Shown here: positions 1 to 5,923 of the stretch, piece by piece
Layout: each line of letters begins with the position of its first letter
Numbering within the stretch: position 1 is the first letter of the stretch
NCBI GenBank assembly: GCA_016869015.1
Contig: VGFB01000195.1
Coordinates: forward strand, 1 to 7,183
DNA length: 7,183 nucleotides
Direction of reading: 5' to 3'
From: Armatimonadota bacterium
Lineage (GTDB): Bacteria; Armatimonadota; Zipacnadia; Zipacnadales; VGFC01
Position numbers and translations under genes: made by a program
The notes under the pieces: model-generated
The model's input: only the letters and a program-made list of their open reading frames with translations
Databases searched by the model: none
Told to the model about the DNA's origin: nothing

Positions 1-1
1 T

Positions 2-106
2 CTCATCGGGGTCGGCGGACAGGACCGCTTCAAACGCGCCTTTTCCCGATTGAAGCACGCGACAGTCGGTCCGGTCGGGGTTGTCGCCAAGCGAGCGGGG
101 TTGTAG
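2..106 (+). CDS. Possible C-terminal end of an upstream gene (partial, unrecognised)
   Basis: This frame is open from the left window edge for 34 codons and closes with TAG at 104-106. About three quarters of its third codon positions are G or C, the bias expected of a real frame in this GC-rich DNA. The peptide is mixed basic and hydrophobic and ends in VVAKRAGL, which is plausible as a protein C-terminus, but I recognise no family. The frame directly to its left in phase (starting at base 1) also stays open, and a third closes early, so the evidence is compositional only. If real, the gene lies on the same strand as the propeller and cytochrome genes but is separated from them by about 270 bp. 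It may instead be non-coding. Confidence 0.35.
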   Translation, partial: LIGVGGQDRFKRAFSRLKHATVGPVGVVAKRAGL

Positions 107-109
107 TAT
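81..109 (+). promoter_or_regulatory. Candidate sigma70-type promoter for the propeller-cytochrome pair
   Basis: TTGTCG at 81-86 (four of six matches to TTGACA) and TAGTAT at 104-109 (four of six to TATAAT) are separated by exactly 17 bp. The -10 element overlaps the TAG stop of the possible upstream frame. The start of transcription would fall near 116, leaving a leader of about 260 nt before the ATG at 378. Both boxes are imperfect and the call is by eye, so this is a candidate only. Confidence 0.35.
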
Positions 110-116
110 GGAGCGT

Positions 117-138
117 GGGTGCCCCGCCAGGGGCGCCC
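117..138 (+). other. Strong GC hairpin in the leader
   Basis: GGGTGCCCC at 117-125 pairs with GGGGCGCCC at 130-138 across the four-base loop GCCA. This gives nine pairs, one of them G-U. It lies at or just after the predicted transcription start, where it could stabilise the 5' end of the mRNA. No T-run follows, so it does not look like an intrinsic terminator. Confidence 0.45.
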
Positions 139-156
139 TGCGACCGGCGATCGTCG

Positions 157-173
157 GAGGGGATAGGCCCCTC
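157..173 (+). other. Second leader hairpin
   Basis: GAGGGG at 157-162 pairs perfectly with CCCCTC at 168-173 across a five-base loop. It follows the 117-138 hairpin by about 18 bases and is itself followed by a G-rich run at 174-183. No T-tract follows. It may be part of a folded leader or a chance product of high GC. Confidence 0.35.
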
Positions 174-228
174 GGGGTGGGGGACGATGACGCCACGGGG
201 CCCTCGAAAGGGACCGCCCAGCCTCCTT

Positions 229-306
229 GCGTTTCTGCGCGCCTACCCTCCCCTCCCTCCTCCGTCTGGCAGCCCATCTCATCGGCCCCTGGCGCGTTTC
301 TGCGCG
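229..306 (+). repeat. 13-bp direct repeat pair in the leader
   Basis: GCGTTTCTGCGCG occurs at 229-241 and again at 294-306, 65 bp apart. The two copies flank a pyrimidine-rich stretch. They could be paired binding sites for a regulator or the trace of a small duplication. No inverted symmetry typical of a dimeric operator is evident. Confidence 0.4.
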
Positions 307-360
307 TCTGCGCCGGTAGGAGAGTCGCACGCTGCGATCGGCGCACCTCACACCACGTTC

Positions 361-370
361 GAAGGGAGAA
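361..370 (+). promoter_or_regulatory. Ribosome binding site deciding the propeller gene start
   Basis: GAAGGGAGAA, with the purine core AGGGAG at 363-368, sits nine bases before the ATG at 378. This supports starting there rather than at the far upstream codon at 81. A second ATG follows immediately at 381 and could share the site. Confidence 0.6.
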
Positions 371-377
371 CTGCCGG

Positions 378-3300
378 ATGATGACCAGAGTCCCTTCCGT
401 AAGACTCGTCCTCCTCCTGAGTACACTCGCAGTCATCGGCCTCTTGTCCGGTGCCGCCCACGCGCAGGAGGGGGGTGAAGTCGAACCTTTCGACAACCCT
501 GCCCTTCCCGGCTGGGAGCGAACGTCCAACGCGGTCGTGGCCGGTGGCGTCCTTCGTATCCAAGGGGAAGGCTATGCCATCCGTCCCGAAGCGCAGGTGT
601 CGGGCGGGATTGTGCTGAGGCTTCGGCTCGAGGGGGATGGCTTCCTTGAGGTGCGCTACCACATCAGCGAAGGCGGGATGGATATCCTGCGGGTCGGTGC
701 AGAGGAGGCCGCGCTGGTGCGGGATGTCGGCGGCCAGCAGGTTACGCTGGCTTCCGCGCCTTCAAGCTTGGCGGTCGGCGAGTGGTGGCTGCTGGAGCTG
801 AACCTGGCCGGGACCGAGCAGCACGCATTCCTCGGGCCCGGCGTCGAGCTGCATGCCGTCGAAGTCGACCCGCTCCCGGGTGCCGGATTGATGCTGCACG
901 TCTTTGGCGAAGCGGTTGCGGAATTCGATGACCTCACGCTCCTCCCGGGCGAAGGAGTTGCGCCACCCGAGGCGCCGTCCGCGCCCGTGCCCACTGCCGA
1001 ACCGCAGCCGGCGGGAGACCTGACCTGGGTCCGCACCGGCGGCCCTCCCGGAGGCCTGGGCTATGACATTCGCTACAACTTCGAGGATCCCAATACGTGG
1101 TACGTCACCGATGCCTACTCCGGCGTGCACATCAGCACCGACAATGGACGGACCTGGCAGGCGGCCAATGAGGGGATTCCCCCTCAGGCTGGGACGACAG
1201 GCGACGCCGTGCCGGTCTTCTCGCTGACCGTCGACCCTCTCGACCCCAGTATCGTATGGGCAGGGACTCAGGGCACGGGGCATATCTACCGGTCCTCCGA
1301 CGGGGGACGGACGTGGGAACAACGCGACTCGGGGATTCGAGTCGAACACGATGGACTGACCTTCCGGGGTTTCACGATCGATCCGCTCTCATCGGACATC
1401 GTCTACGCCATGGGGGAACTCACCTCGGAAGCGCTCGGGGGCCCGGCGATCTGGGGCAACGGCACCGGGGGCGTGATCTTCCGCACGGCAGATGCCGGCC
1501 GCTCCTGGGAGAAGATCTGGGATGGCGGCATCCCCTCCAGCCTGACTCGCTACATGTGGATTGACCCCTCCAACTCGCAGAAGCTCTACGTCTCCACAGG
1601 CATCTTTGACCGCGGCGCCGCGGGCGAGGGAGACCCGGCCACCGATCCACTTGGAGGCCTTGGCGTGCTGGTGTCCGCAGACGGTGGGAAGAGCTGGCAA
1701 GTGCAGGGCGAATCCCACGGTTTGAGGATGCTCTACATCGGCAGCCTGACCATGCATCCGGAGAAACCCGAGGTTCTGCTTGCGGCCGCGGGCCACGCTA
1801 GCACTGGCATCGGTGCCTACGCCGACTACCTTCGGTCGAGGGGGGAGACCAGCCCGGCCGGCATCTACCGGACGGAGAACGGAGGCGAGAATTGGACCCA
1901 GGTCCTGACGCCGCCAGCCGACCGCATTTTGGAGGCGTTGTCGTCAGTTGAGTTCTGTCCGGGGGAACCGGACATCGCCTATGCCGCCAGTGAGGCACGG
2001 GTGTACCGCAGCCAGGATGCTGGAGCGACCTGGCGCGAGCTCCCATCCAGCGTCACCGGGTGGGGTCCACCTCACATCGTGACCGGGTTTCCGATCGACA
2101 TCCAGTGCGACCCGCGTGATGCAGATCGGCTGTTCATCAACAACTATGGGGGAGGCAACTTCCTGAGCGAGGATGGAGGGCAGAACTGGGTCAATTCAAG
2201 CCAGGGCTACAGCGGGGCACTGCTGCGAAGCGTGGCGGTCGATCCGATTCAGGCTGGGGTCGTTTATGCGGCCGGGCCCAGCGGCATCTGGCGGAGCGAG
2301 GATGGAGGCAACCTATGGAACGGGCTCGCCAACTCCTCTCCGTCAGCCATCCTCAGGTTGGACTGGAATACCGTGGTCGTCGACCCCGTCGATCCTCAGC
2401 ATCTCCTCCTGGCCGGGTCTCCCGAGGTCTTTGAAAGCATCGACGGGGGCCAATCGTGGCACAAGGCCCCTCTATCCAATCAACAAGGGGAGCGATTGGA
2501 GGGCGACGGGCTGGCGGGCATGTCTCCGATCTCGGTGTTCGCCTTTGCCCCTTCGAATCCCTCGGTTGTCTACGCCGGCTTCGCGCATGGGGGCTGCATC
2601 ATCTACCACGAGCCCTGTCCGCCAACGGGCGGCGCGGTAATCGTCTCTCAGGACGGCGGGGCAAGCTGGAGATTGGAAAGCGGTGTTCTCCCGGACCCCG
2701 CCGCCGTCCTTGACCTGGCCGTCGATCCCTCTCGATCCGAACTCGTCTTCGCGGCGACCGAGGCCGGGCTGTTTCGCTCATCCGACGGAGGCTCAACCTG
2801 GCGTTCACTGGGGATCGACCCACGCGCGGGACGGGTAAGCGCGGTCGCCATTGATCCTACGAACGGAAACCACGTTCTGGCGAGCATCGATCGGGTGGGG
2901 ATGTGGGAAAGCGATGACGGTGGCGAGACCTGGGGCAGCCGGGCCGCCGGTCTTGAGCCAAACCCCGTGATCCACGACATCGTCTTCGATCCGTCCAACC
3001 CCGCTCGACTCTATGCCTCAGACAATGCCAGCGGCGCCTACCGGTCACAGGATGGAGGGCGAACATGGGAGCGGATCAACGCAGGCTTGACCATGCGGGC
3101 TCTCACTGGGATGGCCATCACATCGGATGGACAGCACCTCTACACCGCGAGCCTGGGCGGAGGGGTCTTCAGGCTGGATCTGATCGGCCAGCCACCCGCT
3201 CCGGCGAGCATAGTGCAGGAGACAAGTGCACCTGCACCGACGGCCTTCCCCGAAGCAGAAACGCAGGCGCACTCAACAGTGAGGGGGGGAATCGGCAGCC

Positions 3301-3395
3301 CAGGGCTGTATGTGGCCCTTGGCGGCCTTTGCGGCCTCGCCTTCCTCGGGGGCGGGCTGGTCCTGTACTGGGCGCTACGCCGCAGGGGCAGGTAG
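378..3395 (+). CDS. Secreted, membrane-anchored Asp-box (BNR/sortilin-like) beta-propeller protein
   Basis: The product is 1005 residues. Residues 1-29 form a Sec signal peptide with cleavage after AHA. About 35-195 is a beta-rich domain resembling concanavalin/DUF1080-like folds, followed by a Pro/Ala linker to about 215. Thirteen Asp-box motifs of the S-x-D-x-G-x-T/S/N-W type lie between residues 252 and 898, 43 to 70 residues apart. This is the pattern of sortilin/Vps10 and YCF48-like propellers, and the number would suit two six- or seven-bladed propellers. A Pro/Ala/Thr stalk (about 936-975) leads to a membrane helix (about 977-999) ending in Arg-rich residues, so the bulk should face outward. 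Family members bind proteins or glycans or help assemble complexes. Asp boxes are structural turns, and I see no sialidase arginine-triad context, so an enzyme call is not supported. The cytochrome gene starts nine bases downstream, implying co-translation. ATG 378 is preferred because it gives the signal peptide and a ribosome binding site. Confidence 0.85.
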   Translation: MMTRVPSVRLVLLLSTLAVIGLLSGAAHAQEGGEVEPFDNPALPGWERTSNAVVAGGVLRIQGEGYAIRPEAQVSGGIVLRLRLEGDGFLEVRYHISEGGMDILRVGAEEAALVRDVGGQQVTLASAPSSLAVGEWWLLELNLAGTEQHAFLGPGVELHAVEVDPLPGAGLMLHVFGEAVAEFDDLTLLPGEGVAPPEAPSAPVPTAEPQPAGDLTWVRTGGPPGGLGYDIRYNFEDPNTWYVTDAYSGVHISTDNGRTWQAANEGIPPQAGTTGDAVPVFSLTVDPLDPSIVWAGTQGTGHIYRSSDGGRTWEQRDSGIRVEHDGLTFRGFTIDPLSSDIVYAMGELTSEALGGPAIWGNGTGGVIFRTADAGRSWEKIWDGGIPSSLTRYMWIDPSNSQKLYVSTGIFDRGAAGEGDPATDPLGGLGVLVSADGGKSWQVQGESHGLRMLYIGSLTMHPEKPEVLLAAAGHASTGIGAYADYLRSRGETSPAGIYRTENGGENWTQVLTPPADRILEALSSVEFCPGEPDIAYAASEARVYRSQDAGATWRELPSSVTGWGPPHIVTGFPIDIQCDPRDADRLFINNYGGGNFLSEDGGQNWVNSSQGYSGALLRSVAVDPIQAGVVYAAGPSGIWRSEDGGNLWNGLANSSPSAILRLDWNTVVVDPVDPQHLLLAGSPEVFESIDGGQSWHKAPLSNQQGERLEGDGLAGMSPISVFAFAPSNPSVVYAGFAHGGCIIYHEPCPPTGGAVIVSQDGGASWRLESGVLPDPAAVLDLAVDPSRSELVFAATEAGLFRSSDGGSTWRSLGIDPRAGRVSAVAIDPTNGNHVLASIDRVGMWESDDGGETWGSRAAGLEPNPVIHDIVFDPSNPARLYASDNASGAYRSQDGGRTWERINAGLTMRALTGMAITSDGQHLYTASLGGGVFRLDLIGQPPAPASIVQETSAPAPTAFPEAETQAHSTVRGGIGSPGLYVALGGLCGLAFLGGGLVLYWALRRRGR

Positions 3396-3396
3396 G
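3390..3396 (+). promoter_or_regulatory. Ribosome binding site of the cytochrome gene, overlapping the upstream stop codon
   Basis: AGGTAGG at 3390-3396 contains the TAG stop (3393-3395) of the propeller gene and sits eight bases before the GTG at 3405. This favours the GTG start and translational coupling. The later ATG codons at 3414 and 3441 lack an equally good site. Confidence 0.4.
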
Positions 3397-3404
3397 CAAC
3401 CACC

Positions 3405-5186
3405 GTGGACACGATGTGGCGTGCTGTTCCTGCAGATAGCATGAAGGGCCTGGTGAGACTCGCCTGCATCGCCGCGGGGGCGATGGCCGTGGCCGTGCTG
3501 ACGGGCTGCTCCCAGCGGCCGCACGGGTTCGAGGTGACTCCCTCGGCAACCTCCGTCGCGGCTACGCAGGGGTCGTCGACAACGCTCGAAGAGTCCACCA
3601 TCTCCGGGATCGTGGTCGACGCAGGCGGTGCCCCTGTCTCAGGCGCAACCGTGCGTGTACAGGCCACGACCGACGCGACCTACACAGACGGCGCCGGACG
3701 GTTCACTCTTGCCACACTCGGGCCCGGTAGCCCCCTCACCGTCAGCGCCTGGGCCGACGGCTTCTACTGCGCCAAGTCGGAGCCTGTCCTCGCTCCTTCG
3801 GATGGCCTCGTGCTCACCCTTCGTCGTTACCAGACGAATGACAATCCCGACTACGCCTGGGTCCCGCCCGTCGGTGAAGGCTCCTGCTATTCCTGCAAGC
3901 CCGGCGTGACGCAGGTCTGGCTTGACCACGACGCCCATGCCCGATCGGCGGCCAACCAGCGTTTCCTGACGATGTACAACGGGACCGATGTCAGCGGCAA
4001 CCAGAGCCCAGAAACGCGCTTTGGGTATGCCCGGGACTACGGAAGGTTCCCGTTGCGACCGGACCTCAGCCAACCCTACTATGGCCCTGGGTACCGACTC
4101 GACTTTCCCCAGACCGCAGGCAACTGCGCCGCCTGCCACACGCCCGGCCCGGCCATCGAGGCACCCTACGGCGTCGACCCCAACTCAGTGTCCGGTGTCG
4201 ACTCCTTCGGCATCCACTGCGACTTCTGTCACAAGATCGCCGACGTTCGACTGGATCCCGGCACCGGCCTCCCCCTCCCCAACATGCCCGGCGTCCTCTC
4301 CATGGACATCCGCCGGCCGTTCCCCGGCGACCCAGAACGCTACCAGCTCTTCTTCGGGACATTCGACGACGATAACGTCCCAGAAGAGGACACCTACCTG
4401 CCGCTGATCGAGGAGAGCGCCTTCTGCGCGCCGTGCCACTTCGGGGTCTTCTGGGATACCGTCGTCTACAACTCGTACGGCGAGTGGCTCGCCAGTCCCT
4501 ACAGTGATCCGGCGTACGAAGGCGCACGCACCTGCCAACAATGCCACATGCCTTCGCCGACGCTGTTCGAAGGGGAACGGATCACCAACGTTGCCCCCAC
4601 GGCCGGCGGGGTCGAGCGCGATCCGATGACGATCCATGCACACACCTTCCCCGGCGCGGCCAGCCAGGAGCTGCTGCAGAACGCAGTGACCCTGGAGGTG
4701 GAGGCGCGTCGGGAGGCAGGCGAGATCATCGTCGACGTGACGGTCACGAACGACCAGACCGGCCACCACGTGCCCACCGATTCACCCCTGCGTCAGATGA
4801 TCCTGCTCATCACACCCACGGACTTCTCAGGGCAAGCGTTGACCCTGTACGAGGGCCCAGTGTTGCCTGATTGGTGCGGCGTGGGTGACCCGGCGGAGGG
4901 CGATTTCGCCGGCCTGCCCGGCAAGGCATACGCCCGCGTGTTGCAGGAGTTGTGGACCGAGATCTCGCCAACGGGAGCTTACTGGAATCCGACGCGTGAA
5001 CTCAGCGACACCCGCCTGGCCGCGATGGGCGTCGACCGGAGCGTCTTCCGCTTCGAAGCGCCGGGGGGATCCGTGCGCCTCGACGTCAAGCTATGGTTTC
5101 GGCGCGCCTACCGGGGTCTGGCTGACCTGAAGGGATGGACCGACCCGGACATCCTGATGGAAGCTGCAGGCCTGGTCGTGCCGTGA
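3405..5186 (+). CDS. Lipoprotein multiheme c-type cytochrome with N-terminal carboxypeptidase-regulatory-like domain
   Basis: From GTG 3405 the product is 593 residues. A hydrophobic segment ends in the lipobox LTGC, with the acylated Cys at 35. A start at ATG 3441 would give a shorter, more classical lipoprotein signal with Cys at 23, so the start is uncertain. After a Ser/Thr linker, residues about 66-142 form a carboxypeptidase-regulatory-like beta-sandwich. Heme-binding sites follow: CYSCK at 161-165, CAACH at 241-245, CDFCH at 272-276, CAPCH at 341-345 and CQQCH at 377-381. The sequence around them (GIHCDFCHK, EWLASPY before CQQCHMP) resembles the cytochrome c554/multiheme family. His175, His178, His411, His413, His454 and His455 are possible distal ligands. 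Residues 420-593 form a heme-free, probably beta-rich tail. It should sit on the outer face of the membrane and move electrons. The substrate is unknown. The CxxCK site resembles the catalytic heme of NrfA, but the overall protein is not NrfA. Confidence 0.88.
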   Translation: MDTMWRAVPADSMKGLVRLACIAAGAMAVAVLTGCSQRPHGFEVTPSATSVAATQGSSTTLEESTISGIVVDAGGAPVSGATVRVQATTDATYTDGAGRFTLATLGPGSPLTVSAWADGFYCAKSEPVLAPSDGLVLTLRRYQTNDNPDYAWVPPVGEGSCYSCKPGVTQVWLDHDAHARSAANQRFLTMYNGTDVSGNQSPETRFGYARDYGRFPLRPDLSQPYYGPGYRLDFPQTAGNCAACHTPGPAIEAPYGVDPNSVSGVDSFGIHCDFCHKIADVRLDPGTGLPLPNMPGVLSMDIRRPFPGDPERYQLFFGTFDDDNVPEEDTYLPLIEESAFCAPCHFGVFWDTVVYNSYGEWLASPYSDPAYEGARTCQQCHMPSPTLFEGERITNVAPTAGGVERDPMTIHAHTFPGAASQELLQNAVTLEVEARREAGEIIVDVTVTNDQTGHHVPTDSPLRQMILLITPTDFSGQALTLYEGPVLPDWCGVGDPAEGDFAGLPGKAYARVLQELWTEISPTGAYWNPTRELSDTRLAAMGVDRSVFRFEAPGGSVRLDVKLWFRRAYRGLADLKGWTDPDILMEAAGLVVP

Positions 5187-5188
5187 CC

Positions 5189-5210
5189 GAGGCCGTCTGA
5201 TCTGGGCCTC
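5189..5210. terminator. Hairpin in the convergent gap, possible weak bidirectional terminator
   Basis: GAGGCC at 5189-5194 pairs with GGCCTC at 5205-5210 around a ten-base loop, in the 41-bp gap between the convergent cytochrome and acyltransferase stop codons. The location suits a terminator for both strands. No T-run follows on either strand, so it is not a canonical intrinsic terminator. Confidence 0.3.
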
Positions 5211-5227
5211 CGAGCCCGGCGCTTCCA

Positions 5228-5923
5228 TCAGGGGGAGGAAGCGGCCACCAGCAGCGGGCGATCAGGCGGCTGCATGGCGGCGTAGGCCCCGCGGTACTCC
5301 GCCGGCAGCAGCGCGGCGATGTGGCGCATGACCTCATCGGCCAAGGCCTGACGCTTCTCCGCCGTCCAGCGCCCGTTCGGGCGAGGGCGCAGGGGCCGGC
5401 CGACACGGATATGGAACTCGGTTCGCCGCAGGCGTTTTACGTTCGACCAGATGTGTTCGTGCCCGAAGTACGCCACGGGTAGGATCGGGGCTGAAGAGTG
5501 GGCCGCCAGCAGGCCGATGCCCGGCTTGGCGCGCCGCAGGCATCCGTCTCCGCTGCGCGTCCCCTCCGGCGCGACGGCGACAATCATCCCCTGATCGAGC
5601 GCTTCGAGCACGCGCCGAATGGCGGCCACATCCGCCTCGCCGCGCCGGAGCGGGATGGCGCCCCAGATGTTGAAGAGCAGGCCCATCACGGGGCTGTCCC
5701 AGGTCTCGGCCTTGGCGAACCCGGTCACCGGTCGCGGCTGGAGGTGCGACATCACGAGCGGCACCTCCAGGAAGTTCACGTGGTTGCACACCAGGAGCAG
5801 CGGTCCGCAGGCGGGCACGCGGGACAACTCGGCATCGTCGACGCGGCACGCCATGCGGGAGAGCCGGCGCGCGGCTCCATTGACCGCCCAGCGCGCCGCC
5901 CGCCTCCTAAGCCCCGGCTCCAT
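5228..5923 (-). CDS. PlsC-type lysophospholipid/glycerolipid acyltransferase with HX4E motif
   Basis: The 231-residue protein belongs to the PlsC/LPLAT family, which transfers fatty acyl groups from acyl-ACP or acyl-CoA to lyso-lipids such as 1-acylglycerol-3-phosphate at the inner membrane face. Motif I is NHVNFLE at 47-53, motif II is the PLRRGEAD stretch at 91-98, motif III is PEGTRS at 119-124, and motif IV is APILPV at 145-150. The order and spacing are normal and the length is typical. Motif I reads His48-X4-Glu53 rather than the usual HX4D, so the charge-relay residue is Glu. The start overlaps the end of the lipid kinase gene by 17 bp, with GAGGTG as ribosome binding site inside the kinase, so the two are translationally coupled. 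The C-terminal part is clearly paralogous to the partial gene at the right edge. The acceptor lipid cannot be told from sequence. Confidence 0.88.
   Translation of the reverse strand: MEPGLRRRAARWAVNGAARRLSRMACRVDDAELSRVPACGPLLLVCNHVNFLEVPLVMSHLQPRPVTGFAKAETWDSPVMGLLFNIWGAIPLRRGEADVAAIRRVLEALDQGMIVAVAPEGTRSGDGCLRRAKPGIGLLAAHSSAPILPVAYFGHEHIWSNVKRLRRTEFHIRVGRPLRPRPNGRWTAEKRQALADEVMRHIAALLPAEYRGAYAAMQPPDRPLLVAASSP

Larger units (their letters stand above)
107..377 (+). other. Long non-coding leader or intergenic region
   Basis: I see no convincing gene here. The downstream frame happens to stay open back to 81, but the peptide it would add is Pro/Ser/Arg-rich and would bury the signal peptide that begins at 378. 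The stretch holds two compact hairpins (117-138 and 157-173), a small CCCT/AGGG stem with loop CGAA at 201-212, a 13-bp direct repeat (229-241 and 294-306) and a pyrimidine-rich tract at about 243-268. It could be a structured 5' untranslated region. I match it to no known riboswitch class. Confidence 0.5.

Noticed and set aside
81..377. N-terminal extension of the propeller gene by 99 codons
   Set aside because: The extension is Pro/Ser/Arg-rich and would place the signal peptide internally. A ribosome binding site and a normal signal sequence support ATG 378.
2165..2308. 15-bp identical repeat (2165-2179 and 2294-2308) as a mobile or regulatory repeat
   Set aside because: Both copies encode the same SEDGG part of neighbouring Asp-box motifs, so the repeat is explained by blade duplication and protein constraint.
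1131..3070. Sialidase assignment from the Asp boxes
   Set aside because: Asp boxes are structural and widespread. No FRIP-type motif or arginine-triad context could be seen.
3885..4547. Assignment of the cytochrome as NrfA nitrite reductase
   Set aside because: Only the CxxCK motif is shared. The surrounding sequence, the lipobox, the regulatory-like domain and the position and spacing of the other sites resemble the cytochrome c554-like multiheme group instead.
4185..4769. Minus-strand open frame of 194 codons within the cytochrome gene
   Set aside because: It is antisense to heme-binding motifs of a well-supported cytochrome and has no recognisable domain or ribosome binding site.
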